Part shown: one piece after another, positions 34,625 to 45,783 of the stretch
How the letters are laid out: every line of letters begins with the position of its first letter
Position numbering within the stretch: the first letter of the stretch is position 1
DNA from: Selaginella moellendorffii
Taxonomy: Eukaryota; Streptophyta; Lycopodiopsida; Selaginellales; Selaginellaceae
DNA: 64,000 bases
Assembly: GCF_000143415.4 (NCBI RefSeq)
Contig: NW_003314295.1
Coordinates: 577,128-641,127, forward strand
Direction: 5' to 3'
The notes under the pieces: model-generated
What the model was told of the DNA's origin: nothing
The model's input: the letters and a program-made list of their open reading frames with translations, nothing else
Databases searched by the model: none
Program-made: the position numbers and the translations under genes

Positions 34625-37600
34625 CTAAGTTTTTCTTAAAGAGTTAATAAGTAAAGTATAAAAAGATGAAAATTTACATTTTTGCAAATCCATTTTAGAT
34701 AAGATCTCTTTGTAACTACAGGCATGCATTGATAACAATGATTGTGATGAAACCAGATTTGATATAGAAGGCATTGCAGCCATAAACTCCTCAGCATTTC
34801 GCAATTGTCCAGCCCTTGCTAAGACATCTATAAGTGCATTATAATGTTCCTTTAGAGAGCATATATGGTAGTCAAAGACCATTGTGTTGAANNNNNNNNN
34901 NNNNNNNNNNNNNNNNNNNNNNNNNNNNNNNNNNNNNNNNNNNNNNNNNNNNNNNNNNNNNNNNNNNNNNNNNNNNNNNNNNNNNNNNNNNNNNNNNNNN
35001 NNNNNNNNNNNNNNNNNNNNNNNNNNNNNNNNNNNNNNNNNNNNNNNNNNNNNNNNNNNNNNNNNNNNNNNNNNNNNNNNNNNNNNNNNNNNNNNNNNNN
35101 NNNNNNNNNNNNNNNNNNNNNNNNNNNNNNNNNNNNNNNNNNNNNNNNNNNNNNNNNNNNNNNNNNNNNNNNNNNNNNNNNNNNNNNNNNNNNNNNNNNN
35201 NNNNNNNNNNNNNNNNNNNNNNNNNNNNNNNNNNNNNNNNNNNNNNNNNNNNNNNNNNNNNNNNNNNNNNNNNNNNNNNNNNNNNNNNNNNNNNNNNNNN
35301 NNNNNNNNNNNNNNNNNNNNNNNNNNNNNNNNNNNNNNNNNNNNNNNNNNNNNNNNNNNNNNNNNNNNNNNNNNNNNNNNNNNNNNNNNNNNNNNNNNNN
35401 NNNNNNNNNNNNNNNNNNNNNNNNNNNNNNNNNNNNNNNNNNNNNNNNNNNNNNNNNNNNNNNNNNNNNNNNNNNNNNNNNNNNNNNNNNNNNNNNNNNN
35501 NNNNNNNNNNNNNNNNNNNNNNNNNNNNNNNNNNNNNNNNNNNNNNNNNNNNNNNNNNNNNNNNNNNNNNNNNNNNNNNNNNNNNNNNNNNNNNNNNNNN
35601 NNNNNNNNNNNNNNNNNNNNNNNNNNNNNNNNNNNNNNNNNNNNNNNNNNNNNNNNNNNNNNNNNNNNNNNNNNNNNNNNNNNNNNNNNNNNNNNNNNNN
35701 NNNNNNNNNNNNNNNNNNNNNNNNNNNNNNNNNNNNNNNNNNNNNNNNNNNNNNNNNNNNNNNNNNNNNNNNNNNNNNNNNNNNNNNNNNNNNNAGCTCT
35801 AAAGCTCTCGAGTGATTCCCAGAGCGTACATTGGCTGCTAGGAGAGTATTCCATGAAGTAGCGTTGATCTCTGGCATCTTGTCAAAGAAAAGCTTTGTTG
35901 CATCAATTCTGCTACCTTGGCTGTAGACCGTCAAGATATGATTCCAAGATACCACATCTCGATTTGGCATGTCCAGAGAAAACAGTAGAGCTTCGTGTAT
36001 TTGAGTTATTAGAGACAAAGCAAGGTTCCATGTTGTGAGAGTCTTCTCTGGCATGCTTTGGAACACATTAATAGCTGCTTCTACGTCACCCTTGAGCCCA
36101 AATGCGGTGATCATGGCGTTGCAAGACACTGCGTCTCTTTCAGGCAAACAATCAAATACTTCTTTTGATTTTTCTATATAGTCATTCTGAGCATATGCTG
36201 TGAGCATGGCAGTCGAGATGACAAGATCTTTATTTGGAATTTGATGGTACAAGTTCTTAGCTAGATCAATCTGGCCGCTCTTTGCAAACATGTTGATTAC
36301 TAGATTGCATGAGGCTGGGTCATGATCGGGCATTCTTTGCTCGAAGATAAACTTTGCTTGGTTAAATTGTTCCTTTTTTATATAGGCTGCTAAAAGCGCA
36401 GTCCAAGCAACGAGATTGTGCTCTGGCATTGAATCAAAGAACACCTTTGCCTCACTATCGAGGTTTCCAAAATCCAGAAGAATTTGGAACATTGTAGTGT
36501 AGCTCGTAATATCTCGACAGATCATTTCCGAGAAGAGCGTTTTCGCTTGCTGGAGATGCCCACTTCGGGCATACCCCGAGAGCATCGCATTGCACGAAGC
36601 GGTGTCTCGCTCGGGCATAAGATCGAATAAGCTCATGGCGCACTCCAGGCGGTCGCAGTCGATGTGGATTAGGATCATCGCCCTCCACGACGCTATATTC
36701 GTCATTGGCATGCTCCGGAAGAATGCTTCATGGCGATGGAGCTCCGCGGCACTGCGTAGAGCCACATTCCATGCAAAGACGTCGCGAGTCCCCGGCATCG
36801 CGTGAAACATCTCGAGCGATTTCTCGACTGCGCCGTTCTGAGCGTACGCTTGGATCATCACACTCCACGAGACGACGGTCTTGTGGATCGTCTCGAGGAA
36901 GAACACGCGCTCGGCCTTTGCGATCTCGCCGGACTGCCCGAAACCCACGATCATAGAGTTGCAAGAGAGGACGTCGCGCTCGGGAATTCGCAAGAACAGG
37001 GCCTCCCCCGCGTCCATCTGTCCGTTGCTAGCAAACGCCTGGATCATCGCGTTCCAGGACGCAAGCGATCGGGAGCGCATTCGATTAAAGATCGCTGCTG
37101 CCTCCGCAAGATCGCCCACCTGGGCATAGGCCGAGATCATAGAGTTCCCAGAGATCGCGTCGTGCGCAGGCATTCGCTGGAAGATGTCCTCCGCAGCGCG
37201 GATATGCCCTTGTTGGGCATATGCCTGGATCATTGTGTTCCACGACACGGCGTTTCTCTCTGGCATTGTATCAAACACGGACTTTGCTTGATCAAGATCT
37301 TCACCGTCAGCGTACGCTTGGATCATCGTATTCCATGACACTACGTTCTTCACAGGCATGGATTTAAAGAACTCTTCCACCTCCACAAAATGCCCAATTG
37401 TGGCATACAGTGTGAGCATCGTGTTCCAGGATACCACATCTCGATTGGGCATTTTCGCAAAGATTTCTTTGGCTCGATCCACGTTTCTTTCAAGAGCGTA
37501 GATCTTGAGCATTGCAGTCCATGAGACAACGTCCGGATCAGGCATCATCGCGAAGATCCTCTTTGCACCGTCAAGATGCCCGTTCTGGGAATACGCGACG

Positions 37601-37857
37601 AGCATCAGGTTCCAGGAGAATTGATTCGGCCGCGCGATCGTGTCGAATGCCGCTCGCGCTTCCTCCAGGCATCCGCACCGGCCGTATGCCTGCACGATGA
37701 GGTTGGCCAGGTACCGGCTCTGGCAGTGCCGATTGCTGCTGGCGATGAGCTTGTGGAGATTTCTCGCGGCAGCGGCATCCGCGCAGCATTTGAGGCGCTC
37801 GGCGAGATCGTCTTCTTCGCATCGCGCTCTGGATCGATCGAGAAGAGGCGCTTGCAT
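34625..37857 (-). CDS. PLS-class PPR protein interrupted by an assembly gap
   Basis: The ATG at 37857 (MQAPLLDRSRARCEEDDLAE) lies 71 bp from the divergent TilS start. From there to the gap edge the frame is open for about 687 codons and reads as about twenty PPR units, for example NQFSWNLMLVAYSQNGHLDG, DVVSWTAMLKIYALERNVDR, NVVSWNTMIQAYADGEDL and NATSWNTLLAANVRSGNHSR. After the gap a short tail reads HYNALIDVLARAGQLRNAEE and FMAAMPSISNLV, the usual last PPR before an E motif, then degenerates to a stop at 34625 without E or DYW. The tail lies in a different frame from the body. The N run is a placeholder, so its length probably does not equal the missing sequence. A frameshift in the missing part is the other explanation. 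Confidence 0.82.
34892..35794. other. Assembly gap (903 N)
   Basis: Run of undetermined bases inside the PPR gene. The repetitive PPR coding units are a likely cause of the break. Nothing can be said of its content. Confidence 1.
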
Positions 37858-37928
37858 GGTAGTAGCTAGGGTTTATCGCGGAATGGGGGAAATATTGCGC
37901 TGTGGTTTTCGGTGCGCCTTGTCTTGCG
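37858..37928. promoter_or_regulatory. Compact bidirectional promoter region (PPR / TilS)
   Basis: Only 71 bp separate the start codons of the minus-strand PPR gene and the plus-strand TilS gene. Transcription starts and 5' UTRs must overlap or lie inside the neighbour. No clear TATA box is visible. Both products act on RNA of organelles, if the family roles hold. Confidence 0.5.
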
Positions 37929-40206
37929 ATGATCGCCGCTCACATTGTGTCCTCTTCCAGGATGCCCGTCAAGGATTTGCCCGTCGCGCATTGCGAGAGC
38001 CAGCGAGATTTCAAGAATGCCAGCGCTGTGTTCCACAAGAAAATGGAGGTTGCGGGAGTGAGCTGCCGCGATCGCGTCGGTAAGCCCTAGCTCACACTGG
38101 CTTTTCTCATCAAAAGATTTCGCGCAGCCATTGCAGTTTCGGGAGGAGCTGATAGCATGGCCTTGTGCTTGCTCGCCCTCGAGTGGACAGAATCCAAAAG
38201 TCTGGTGTTTGGCCTCACGGTGGACCATGGATTTCGTCGCGAGAGCGCCGAGGAAGTCGTCCAAGTCCGGGAGTGGCTAAGAACTCTTGGTACGCAAAAC
38301 TTTGCTTCTACTCCCTGCAATGTTTCTAAAATTTCTTTGCAAAACAAGGAATGGAGTGCGAGATTCTCAAGTGTTCTTGGCAAGGAGGATTTCCTTCTCC
38401 TGGCCATCTCCAGGAAAGCGCTCGCAAAGCAAGGTAAGCTATGAAGGTTCTGGCCAGAGTTGACGTGGTGGACTTTTGAGTCAGATACGAACTTCTCCAA
38501 GAGGCATGCCAAAGAAACGGTGCTGGAGTTCTTCTTACTGCTCACCATGCCGATGATCAGGTATTTTTCTTGTGTCTACAAATGCCAAACGCAAACTCGC
38601 TGTCTGTTTTCTAGGCGGAGTTATTTGCGCTAAGGCTTTCACGCTGTAGTGGAGATAATGGTCTGGCTTGTATGGCTTTAGCTTCTGAGCTCTTTCCTAT
38701 CATGCCATCGATTATCGAGGCTAGCAGGCTGCTACTTGTCAGGCCACTCTTGGACCTCCAAAAGAAGGATCTTTACAATGTAAGTGTCTTCTTTTACTTG
38801 TAAGTGGTTTTATACTGCCCGAATTCAGGTCTGTCACGTTGCTGACCAGTCCTGGATTGAGGATCCCACGAACTGCAAAACGATCTATGCTCGTAACAAA
38901 ATCCGAAAGGAGCTCGTTTCTCTGTCAGGTTCTGGAGGTCCTGTTCTTTATTGCGATACGGATGTAATGACCATTATCTTGCAGATTCAATGCGGAGCGA
39001 AGTTCAAGATCTTATTGCTACATACCGCAAAAAACGTTCCGAGATTCATGTGCAAACTAAGATGCTCATGACTACATTCGTGCACATCGATCTGGTTTGT
39101 CTGCTCTTTCTCACGGTATTCCTGTGACGCTTTTGCCAGGACTATGGCTATGCTGTCGTCGATGCGGAGGGACTTTTGGCAGAAACCAATGATACAACCG
39201 TTCTTGAAACGCTACTGGCTTCAGTGTTACGGGTTCGCTCGTTATTACACTCTGTTTTCCTGACAGACTTTCTTGTTGTTTTTATGCACTTAATAGTTCG
39301 TTTCACAAAGACCAAAACCTGCTAAAGGGACGGCTGTTAGAGGAGCCAGAGCCTGGATTACCAAGCGTGGTACCGAGGTATTTATCGTGGTCTGTATAAT
39401 ATCACTTCATAAATACTTTTTTTGCAGGGTCGTCTGACGGTAGCTGGTTGTTCTTTATGTTTACAACCAGGGACACAGACCTCCAAGGTCCTTGTGACGT
39501 ACTCCCCTGATTCTCCACGACCTGGTTCTATCGGCTCGAGACAACAGAACGAGCCTGCTTCCTCGACAAAGAAAGAATCTATCGCATGCCGGAAATATGC
39601 CAATGTTATTCATGACGCGAGGCAAGCGAAGATTATATCAGATGCTACAGCAAGTTTTCTATGTCTACTGGCGGAGGAAATGGCAGCTGACATGTTGCCC
39701 AAGGCTCGAGAGGAAGTGCAAGAGGATTCGGAGGTAGCTAGTCAACAACCCGACGAGAGTGTACTGTTTCCGAACGAGAACACGTACTATATGAAGAGAT
39801 ATCTTATATCGTGGTGGCAACGAAGCGATGATCGTAGCTGCAAAGGCTGTTTCAATGGCACCTGTTCGCTGAGGACTGCAAAGTTTGCAAAAATTCGGCA
39901 TCTCAACAGAAACGATCTTCTCGAAGTCCGACAACGTGCTCTAAATGACGGGACATTGCGCACTGACATACACGACGGCTGGAGGAAGCTCAAGTCCCTT
40001 CCGGAATACGTTCGCAGGGGCCTTCCCGTTTTGATCACGAAGGACAACGAGCTTTTCGCAGTTCCGGTACGAGCTAGTTCTTACAGTTCTTGCCATCTTA
40101 ATCTGTATGTTTTTAGTGTGTTGGCTTTCAGATCTGTCCCGACACTAGGATGTTCATAAAATTCTGCCCGATGGTTCCACTTGATGGAGGCCACGCGTTG
40201 TGGTAA
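37929..40206 (+). CDS. TILS: tRNA(Ile)-lysidine synthase, TilS/RSY3-like
   Basis: TilS makes lysidine at the wobble C34 of the CAU tRNA-Ile so that it reads AUA. The plant nuclear gene (RASPBERRY3 in Arabidopsis) is thought to serve plastids or mitochondria. Exon 1 starts at ATG 37929 (MIAAHIVSSSRMPVKDLP). Exon 2 joins in phase to give AIAVSGGADSMALCLLALEW, the ATP pyrophosphatase P-loop SGGxDS. Next come VFGLTVDHGFR and LLTAHHADDQAE, both family motifs, then SWIEDPTNCKTIYARNKIRK. The later exons (RRGLPVLITKDNELFAVP and DTRMFIKFCPMVPLDGGHA) form the long C-terminal extension seen in plants. Translation ends in LW and TAA at 40204-40206. The gene has about nine short introns. The kelch gene begins 177 bp further on. 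Confidence 0.9.
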
Positions 40207-40383
40207 TGCCTTTACGAAGCAGCGGTAATCAGGACATTGAAATGCTTTGAAAGGCTCACCGGCCGTTCATTTTTCCAGCCTTGTGGACGTCGTCAGAAAC
40301 TGTCTCCATTCAAATACATCACGTGCCTGGCATTGGTTTTCATTTGAAGCAGTATCAAGCTGCAAGATTCATCACCCGCAGCT

Positions 40384-42773
40384 ATGAGCAACACTGATCC
40401 GTATTATGGTGCACCGGGCAGTCCGTTGGATCTCATCCCGGAAGCTCCTTGGGCCTTGCCACGGAGAAGTGATGCTAGTGTTTGCCAGTTTGTCACTGGT
40501 AGCAGCGGTGCCAGTCCAACTCCGTCTCACTGCAGCTGCCGAATTTGCAAGCACTACAAGAGTCAAGTGCACTGCGTACCATGGTTTACCTACAAGGTGC
40601 TCTCTCATTTCTTTTCCTTTTTTTTTTCCTCTTTTAGTTGATACTGATCTTTCAAATTACTAGTACCGGAAGCACCATGCTGCCTTAGACGAAGAAAACC
40701 TGTTTATCAAGTCCCTTGACATGATTAAATATGAGCACTCATGGTACAAACTTCAAGTAACAGGCCAGTCACCGATATGTCGGTCCAAGGTGTGATTTTT
40801 CTATCTTGTGCTGTTGCTTAGTTTTTCTGGCGTATTTTCTGTAGCATGCGGCAATCATGGTGGGTCGAAGAATGTTCGTTGTGGGTGGCATTTTCTCGAG
40901 GGGCTTGTTAAACGACGTCCAGGTACCAATCAAGTGTTTCTATTGCTCAAATTAATCCTCTACTTACCAGGAACTAAATACGGTTACGGGTGAATGGAGG
41001 GAATGGAGTTTATGGGTTCCGGAACTGGGCTATCCTGGCCCTCATTGTGCCGGCCATAGCTTGGTAGTGTCAGTCTCGAACTATACCTTTTGTTTTTACG
41101 AGCATTTTTTGCAGGTGTTCTGGGAGAAGAAGCTGCTTGTTCTTGGAGGCCATGTAGAACCGATGAAGAAGATCTTGGAAGGTTTGCTAGCAGGAGTTCT
41201 ATAAACAATTTAACCAAGCGCTCAAACCTGCAGTCATTGCTTTTGAATTGGAAACACGTAAATGGACAAAGCTTGACGTGGATGGAGAAATACCGGTATG
41301 TGCTCCTTAAAATTGTCCAGAATGACTAACTGGTTTATTACCTTGCAGATGGCTCGCATCGGCCACAGCATCGTTCATGTTGGTTCCATGCTGATTATGT
41401 TTGGTGGCGAGGATGCCAGAGGCCAGCTGAGAAATGATATTCAAATCTTGGATCTCAAAACGTTTTCATGGCTTCCTTGCAGCACCATGTACAGCTTTCC
41501 ATTGTCTCTTCTTACCACTCACTGACTCTTGTGGTTCCTTGATGCAGCGGCTCAAAGCCTTGTCCAAGGAAATGTCATACTGCTGCATGCTACGCCGGGC
41601 GTTACCTGTGGATTTTTGGTGGAAAATCAAGAACTTCTTATCTTAGCGATGTGCATTGCCTAGATCTACGTGCGGTAAGTCCGTTGTCCTGTTTCTTCAT
41701 GCTCTGATCTTCAAAATCTATAGATGGAATGGGTTGCAACGAAGCCAAGAGGCAACGTCGTTCCTCGTGCTGGCCATGCGAGTGTAATTGTTGGCCACAG
41801 GTGGTACATTGTAGGAGGAGAATACAGCGATAAAGGTAAATGCAGATTTTTCTTGGCAAATCACGTCTAGACTTTGGCCTTTGCAGAAATTATTGGAACT
41901 CTCGTGTTCGATTTGCCGACCCAAACGTGGGCTGTAATTACGACTGTTTCACCAAACTCGCCCTTGGCAAACGATGTACGATATATTTTCTAGTTTTGCA
42001 AGCTTGACTCTGGATTGTCAGGGAATTAGCATTGTGAGCGCTCAGCATCGCGGACGGAACTTTCTAATAACTTATGGTGGACACGGCTTTCGGCACAGCA
42101 ATCTGGTAACTTCCAAGTCTTGAAACTTTCTCATGGTGTTTACTTAATCAATTAAATCAACAGGTGTACGTGATGATGCTGCCACAATACTTCCAGCTCC
42201 AAACAGGTTTTAAGATTGAAAAGGCATCTCGACTACGCACCTTTTGGAGCCGCTTGATCAGCGGTAAAGCCCCGCAGAGAAAGATTCGCCACCCAGAAAG
42301 GAACTCGTCCCGTCCAGCTTCAGCTGTCGTAAGTTTTTCTTTTCTCTCTTTCTTTTCGCACCTCAATAACTTCTCTGCTATTACAGGAAACTGTCACTAA
42401 CGTTGTTCAGCCTCCACAAACGGGGGAAGCCATGCAACGACCACAGCAACAACAGCGTCCTTTTCTTCCAAGTGACCTCAAAGTTGAGTTCGTCAACAAG
42501 CCAGTGCCGACATCAGCAAGGCATTCCTGCGCGTCGGAGATCGAGGTCAACAACCAAGAAATGATAGAATCGCTGATGAAGGACAAACAAAAGATTGAGA
42601 ACAAGCTGGAGGCTGCTCTGGAGCAGATTAGCAAACTGACGCAGGATTTCGTCGCTCTCCAGAACAAGAACCTTGGAGATGGAGCATCAGATCACACTGC
42701 AAAGGAGGACCAGCAGCAGCAGCGAGACGATATACCAGAGCCGGAAGAGAAGCAGATAGTCGTCACCATATAA
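40384..42773 (+). CDS. Kelch-repeat protein with C-terminal coiled coil
   Basis: Starts at ATG 40384 (MSNTDPYYGAPGSPLDLIPE). A Cys/His-containing part (PSHCSCRICKHYKSQVHCVP) precedes the beta-propeller. Kelch blades are visible as MVGRRMFVVGGIF, KKLLVLGGHVEP, ARIGHSIVHVGSMLIMFGGE, TAACYAGRYLWIFGGKS, RAGHASVIVGHRWYIVGGE and RNFLITYGGHGF, each with the typical GG and following aromatic residues. The blades are spread over about ten exons with introns of 50-70 bp. The C-terminus (NNQEMIESLMKDKQKIENKL, then LEQISKLTQDF) is a likely coiled coil, ending KQIVVTI at 42773. Kelch proteins of this form are usually scaffold or adaptor proteins. No F-box or acyl-CoA-binding domain is visible, so I leave the role open. 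Confidence 0.82.
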
Positions 42774-42795
42774 GCTTTCGACCAACTGGTACGTT

Positions 42796-43530
42796 TCAAG
42801 TTACTGTTATCCGTGCGTACATTTCAGCAAGGCACTCACTCGGGAGCGCCAGAAACGCATCGAGGAACCCATCGCTAACTTTGTCGATGACTGCAGTGCC
42901 TACGAGCTTGCAGCTCCCGTTCTCATCCATGGCGATTCCCTGGCCGCTCCTGTGCTTCCCACTGGAACTTCCCGTCGTGAGGAGCGTATCCACGACAAGA
43001 GCTGGAGCTCTATACACTGGACCTGCGGTGAAGAAAAACTCCGCGATGAATCTAAGCTCCACCTACAAGGGAGAAGTAACCAGCAAGTTCATTAGATAAA
43101 GAAGAGAGGGGCTACTCTCTTTTTTCTTTACCTTTCCTGAGTGTCGATCAATCACTCCTTCCAGAGCTTGCGGCTTGATCTCTATACGTAGCGGAGGTGG
43201 AAGTGGAAGTCCCAGCAACTTGGTGGTGGAGAAACTCAGAGCTGGAATGGAAACGGAGCTTGGGTCGAACCGCACAGCCAATCTTCCCCGCTCCAAATCT
43301 TCCACCGAGCACGCGCTACCTCCTCCACCATCGGCGTTGTAAGCGAAATCTGGATACCAGGCAATCCCAAGCTTGCATCCACTGAGAGTTTCCAGCTTCA
43401 CGGATTTGGCTGCGCTGCTCGCCGGGGATAGCCGCGCCGGAGAAGAAACACTGGCACCATCCGAGAGGCTCGACCGAGCTCGCAACGCCCGAAAGGATGC
43501 TGTGCTCGCGGACAGGCATAGCGTGGTCAT
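42796..43530 (-). CDS. Conserved plant protein, probably plastid-targeted, unknown function
   Basis: The ATG at 43530 gives MTTLCLSASTASFRALRARS, a Ser/Arg-rich start typical of a plastid transit peptide. The mature part reads KLETLSGCKLGIAWYPDFAY, then RLAVRFDPSSVSIPALS and LPPPLRIEIKPQALEGVIDR. One intron at 43063-43130 is removed in phase between HSGK and VELRFIAEFFF. The second exon reads APALVVDTLLTTGSSSGK, then ENGSCKLVGTAVIDKVSDGF and LDAFLALPSECLAEMYARI. Conserved-looking blocks and normal splice sites suggest a real gene. I cannot name the family or role. It converges on the kelch gene with 22 bp between stop codons. Confidence 0.7.
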
Positions 43531-43771
43531 CGACCACAAAAATTGAAGAGACAAAAAAAAGTGTATAAAGGAAAAATATTTCATGAACTTTGGTGATATG
43601 GTTTCTCTAGCTTGCGATATGAAACACACGCGAGGCTTGCAAATCTTCGAAAGAATGAAGTCCTCGCCAACCACGAAGTCCACAAAAAAAATTTAAGTTA
43701 CCTCCAGCAAAAATTCGACAATGGTACACACTGACAAGAACTTTACATTCTCCGCGGCCCAAATAAGATTT

Positions 43772-45701
43772 CTATCGTCGACTTCTCGACGTTCGTGACT
43801 TCGGTTTCGCTGTTGTTGACTGCAGCACGATAAGTGGTAAGCGAAGAGGTAGAAAAGCAAGCGTCAAACAGAGAAAACTCACCGAAGGCGCCACACCGGA
43901 TCCGAACAAGCCTGTGGTGCCTGGAACACCTACAAAGAAAGTGTTTTAGAATCACAGGAAGGAAAGCAAAACGATCGCACAGACCAAATATAGAGGGCGT
44001 TGTTCCAATCGACGGAGCCGAAGGAGGGAAAAGAGATGGTATTTGTAGAGTTAGTCCAGAGACCGAAGACGTCGAGTTAAAGCCTTGTGTGGATGCGCTT
44101 CCCAGAATCGACGGGAATGGTGAAGACGACGACGCAGGAGTGAATCCTCCAGGGGTAGGAGTGAAGGCAGCCGATGATCCCGCTGCTGGCAATGGAGGCG
44201 CCGAGGGTGCGTACGCAGCAAGCTCCGAAGGCTTAAGAGCGCTTGGATGCACTCTCTTTGCCGCTGCTTCTCGCTTTGCGTTCTCTCGCATGTCAGCCTC
44301 GAGGAACGGATCGTTGTCATCACCCCTCCGCCGCTGGTTGGCGAGGAAAGTCAGCCGTATCGTTTCCAAAAACTCGTGTAGTGATTCCACCTGGAAACCG
44401 CAGCTTAACCCGGAGAGAAAAACAAAGAAACGAGTACCTCGGCTGCAACATAGATGAAGAAGTCGTGCAAGTTGCTCATCACCGCGGGCAGCGACTGGAG
44501 AAGCGAAAAGTCCGACGCCACTCTATCATCCTTGTCGTTGCGCAAGAGAAGCCTCTCGAGCTCTTCAACCCACTGCCTGTACTCGCCGAGCCGCCCCTCA
44601 AACTTTGCCACAGCCTGCTGCAGAAACGGCGAAGGCTTCACGGGGACACCGATGTAGAAGTCCGAGACGTAGACGGCACCGGGAGCCTGCGCTGCGAACG
44701 AGGCCGGGGGCGTGGCTCCAGTTCCTCCGCCAGGAGCTCCTCCGGATGGACGCGGGAAACGCAGGCACAGCATCATGAAGGAGCGCACGGCTACCTCTGT
44801 GTTGCGGAGCATGTCCTTGACAGACTTCATGAGCTCCTGGAGCGAGCTTTGCTCTCGTTCGATTCCGATGGCAACACCCGAGAGCTCCTGAATTCACACC
44901 ACGATGTTGGGATTGGCAAACGAGCAAAACCATATAGACAGGAAAGATAGACAAAGATCTAGCCACTAACTAAGTTGATACAACTAAACCCAAAGAAACA
45001 AAGAACTAAATACACAGACTCTAGCAATGGTATGGTCACAACTACTAAAGATTGCGAGAGAACGAACGATAGAAAAACCATATAGACAGGAACTATAGAC
45101 GGCTATACTGACTAAGTTGATAGAATTAAACCCAACGAAACAAAGAAAAAGAAAGAACTGGCATACCTGGGAGATGCGTGTAGCATCGAGCTCGAAGCCT
45201 TTGTTTAGCGCAGCGGTGTCGTACAATCTCTCGCATTGATCCAGCCTCCAGCTCTCATCCCGGTACTCCAAGATCTTCTCCCTGGAAATGGCGGAAGATC
45301 ATGAAAAATAACTTCGAAGTAGCTCACACTTACTCGATCTTGAGGAGCGCGCGCTGCGAGTCGGGATGGATGTCCGCCCATCTGGTACTGTAAGTCACTG
45401 GCGTGCGATCGTTCGTGACGAGGCCGAGCTGCCCGGATTGCGGAAGAACCTGCTGCTGCTGCTGCTGCTGCTGCTGTGGCTGCGTCTGTTGCGGCTGGAA
45501 GAGCGACGATGTCCCAAACGGCGACGATGACACAGAGAATGGCGAGGACGCGGGCGGCGTCGACGCAAATGGCGATGGAGCGCTGGCAAACGGCGACGAG
45601 GACGCAGCTGGAGGAGCGAATGGCGATGGCGTGCTGCTAGCTGCGAATGGGGACGGGGAGGATGGCTGGAAACTAAACAGTGGGGACGAACCAGCAGCCA
45701 T
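43772..45701 (-). CDS. NUP58: Nucleoporin NUP58 (p58/p45)
   Basis: FG nucleoporin of the NUP62-NUP58-NUP54 central-channel trimer. The ATG at 45701 (MAAGSSPLFSFQPSSPSPFA) starts a Ser/Pro/Phe-rich region with few FG motifs (SSPFGTSSLF) and a nine-residue Gln run from a CTG/CAG repeat at 45450-45476. The structured part follows: TYSTRWADIHPDSQRALLKI, DESWRLDQCERLYDTAALNK, SLQELMKSVKDMLRNTEVAV, RLGEYRQWVEELERLLLRND, then NLHDFFIYVAAEVESLHEFL and RLTFLANQRRR, helical regions of the coiled-coil domain. A second FG-poor tail ends SGVAPS joined in phase to a basic stretch (AKPKSRTSRSRR) with TAG at 43772-43774. The alternative frame at that last exon would run past it. HDH ends 82 bp upstream on the same strand. 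Confidence 0.85.
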
Positions 45702-45783
45702 AGCCCCCTCCAAGAACCCTAAAACCTAGCGCCAAAAGGATTGTTTGCAAGAGACTGGACGATCGATGTATAGATCGAATGGA

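Noticed and set aside
34865-35861. Long plus-strand frames over the N run
   Set aside because: Open only because undetermined bases cannot form stops.
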